This document shows, piece after piece, positions 63,741 to 64,000 of a stretch of DNA of 64,000 bases. Origin of the DNA: Pseudomonas agarici (GTDB lineage: Bacteria; Pseudomonadota; Gammaproteobacteria; Pseudomonadales; Pseudomonadaceae); assembly GCF_900109755.1 (NCBI RefSeq), contig NZ_FOAR01000005.1:1-64000 (forward strand). The letters are read 5' to 3'. The translations under genes were made by a program, and so were the position numbers. The notes beneath the pieces were generated by a model that saw nothing but the letters and a program-made list of their open reading frames with translations, was not told the origin of the DNA and made no database searches. Positions within the stretch are counted from its first letter, which is position 1; each line of letters starts with the position of its first letter.

Positions 63741-63879
63741 CGAACACTCCTCTTCTAGCGCACGGCGGCGGTCGAAGGTCGGTTTATTGTTTTTTGCCTC
63801 TTCCGGTGTCCAGGAAGAATCTGCCGATAATTACAGCTCTCAATCGTCGTGCTGACAAATCCTTGGGCACACTCTTATT

Positions 63880-63922
63880 AATACTTTTTTGCACTGTGGC
63901 GAAATGTCGCGGGTTGGCGAAA
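63880..63922 (-). promoter_or_regulatory. Candidate mtl promoter and activator site
   Basis: On the minus strand TTTCGCCA occurs twice (63922-63915 and 63904-63897), 18 bases apart, and is followed about 10 bases later by TATTAAT near 63886-63880, a possible -10 element. Direct repeats overlapping the -35 position suit an AraC-type activator such as MtlR. The gap to the mtlE start leaves a 5' leader of about 130 bases. Confidence 0.4.
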
Positions 63923-64000
63923 CAGCTGTTCGGGAGGGGATGGGCGTAAGTCAAGCCTTGGAAGAGAGATAAATCAGTACAGGTTCCATCATAAAAGCAA

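Noticed and set aside
1..64000. CRISPR arrays, prophage modules, tRNA or rRNA genes
   Set aside because: No regularly spaced repeats, phage structural genes or cloverleaf/rRNA sequences were recognised; the solo recombinase lacks phage neighbours.

Overview
The window reads as chromosomal DNA of a fluorescent-group Pseudomonas. Support comes from high GC with uniform codon use, a 4-hydroxyphenylpyruvate dioxygenase that looks like the P. fluorescens enzyme, an MvaT-type nucleoid protein, the mtlEFGKDYZ mannitol operon, the pel exopolysaccharide operon preceded by a PelX-type epimerase, an EstA autotransporter esterase, a PilU-type ATPase and REP-like hairpins. No rRNA, tRNA, CRISPR array or intact insertion sequence was seen. 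These identifications are by eye; no database search was run.

Layout. 1-1.65 kb: the 3' end of an Ntox15 (Tde-like) toxin gene, its immunity gene, a decayed IS66 transposase tail and a DUF2986 mini-gene. 1.7-5.7 kb: an OmpR-type two-component system, divergent from periplasmic glucan gene opgD. 5.8-11.4 kb: an exported methionine sulfoxide repair operon (msrB, CcdA-thioredoxin fusion dipZ, msrA), divergent from a second two-component system. 11.7-18.7 kb: a VOC protein, an unknown gene behind a palindrome, a chemoreceptor, a YceK-like lipoprotein, an MFS exporter divergent from a LysR regulator, and a YghU-type GST. 18.8-21 kb: a KfrA-like coiled-coil protein divergent from a Cre-like solo tyrosine recombinase, with a 33-bp lox-like palindrome between them. 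21-24 kb: ahpC, ahpF and gloA. 24.3-24.9 kb: a RHH antitoxin and a ParE-type toxin cut short by an in-frame stop. 25-30.4 kb: estA, an MvaT-family gene, a decayed EAL domain, hpd and a DUF1345 membrane protein. 31-44.2 kb: pelX-pelABCDEFG. 44.5-50.9 kb: an amino-acid-type ABC transporter, RidA, IclR regulator, fold-III PLP enzyme and KDG-type kinase, best read as D-glucosaminate catabolism. 50.9-55.1 kb: ppiC, a large hybrid histidine kinase and pilU. 55.2-63.7 kb: the mannitol operon on the minus strand.

How the parts work together. The pel genes form a complete exopolysaccharide machine: PelX may supply UDP-GalNAc, PelF polymerises, PelG/D/E make the inner-membrane complex gated by c-di-GMP at PelD, PelA deacetylates and cleaves, and PelB/PelC export. 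The mtl genes import mannitol or similar polyols, oxidise them and phosphorylate the ketose. In the glucosaminate cluster the predicted path is uptake, PLP-dependent deamination to 2-keto-3-deoxygluconate with RidA clearing reactive imines, then phosphorylation to KDPG.

The most novel signal is the KfrA/Cre-like pair with its loxP-like site: it resembles a plasmid dimer-resolution and segregation module that now sits in the chromosome.
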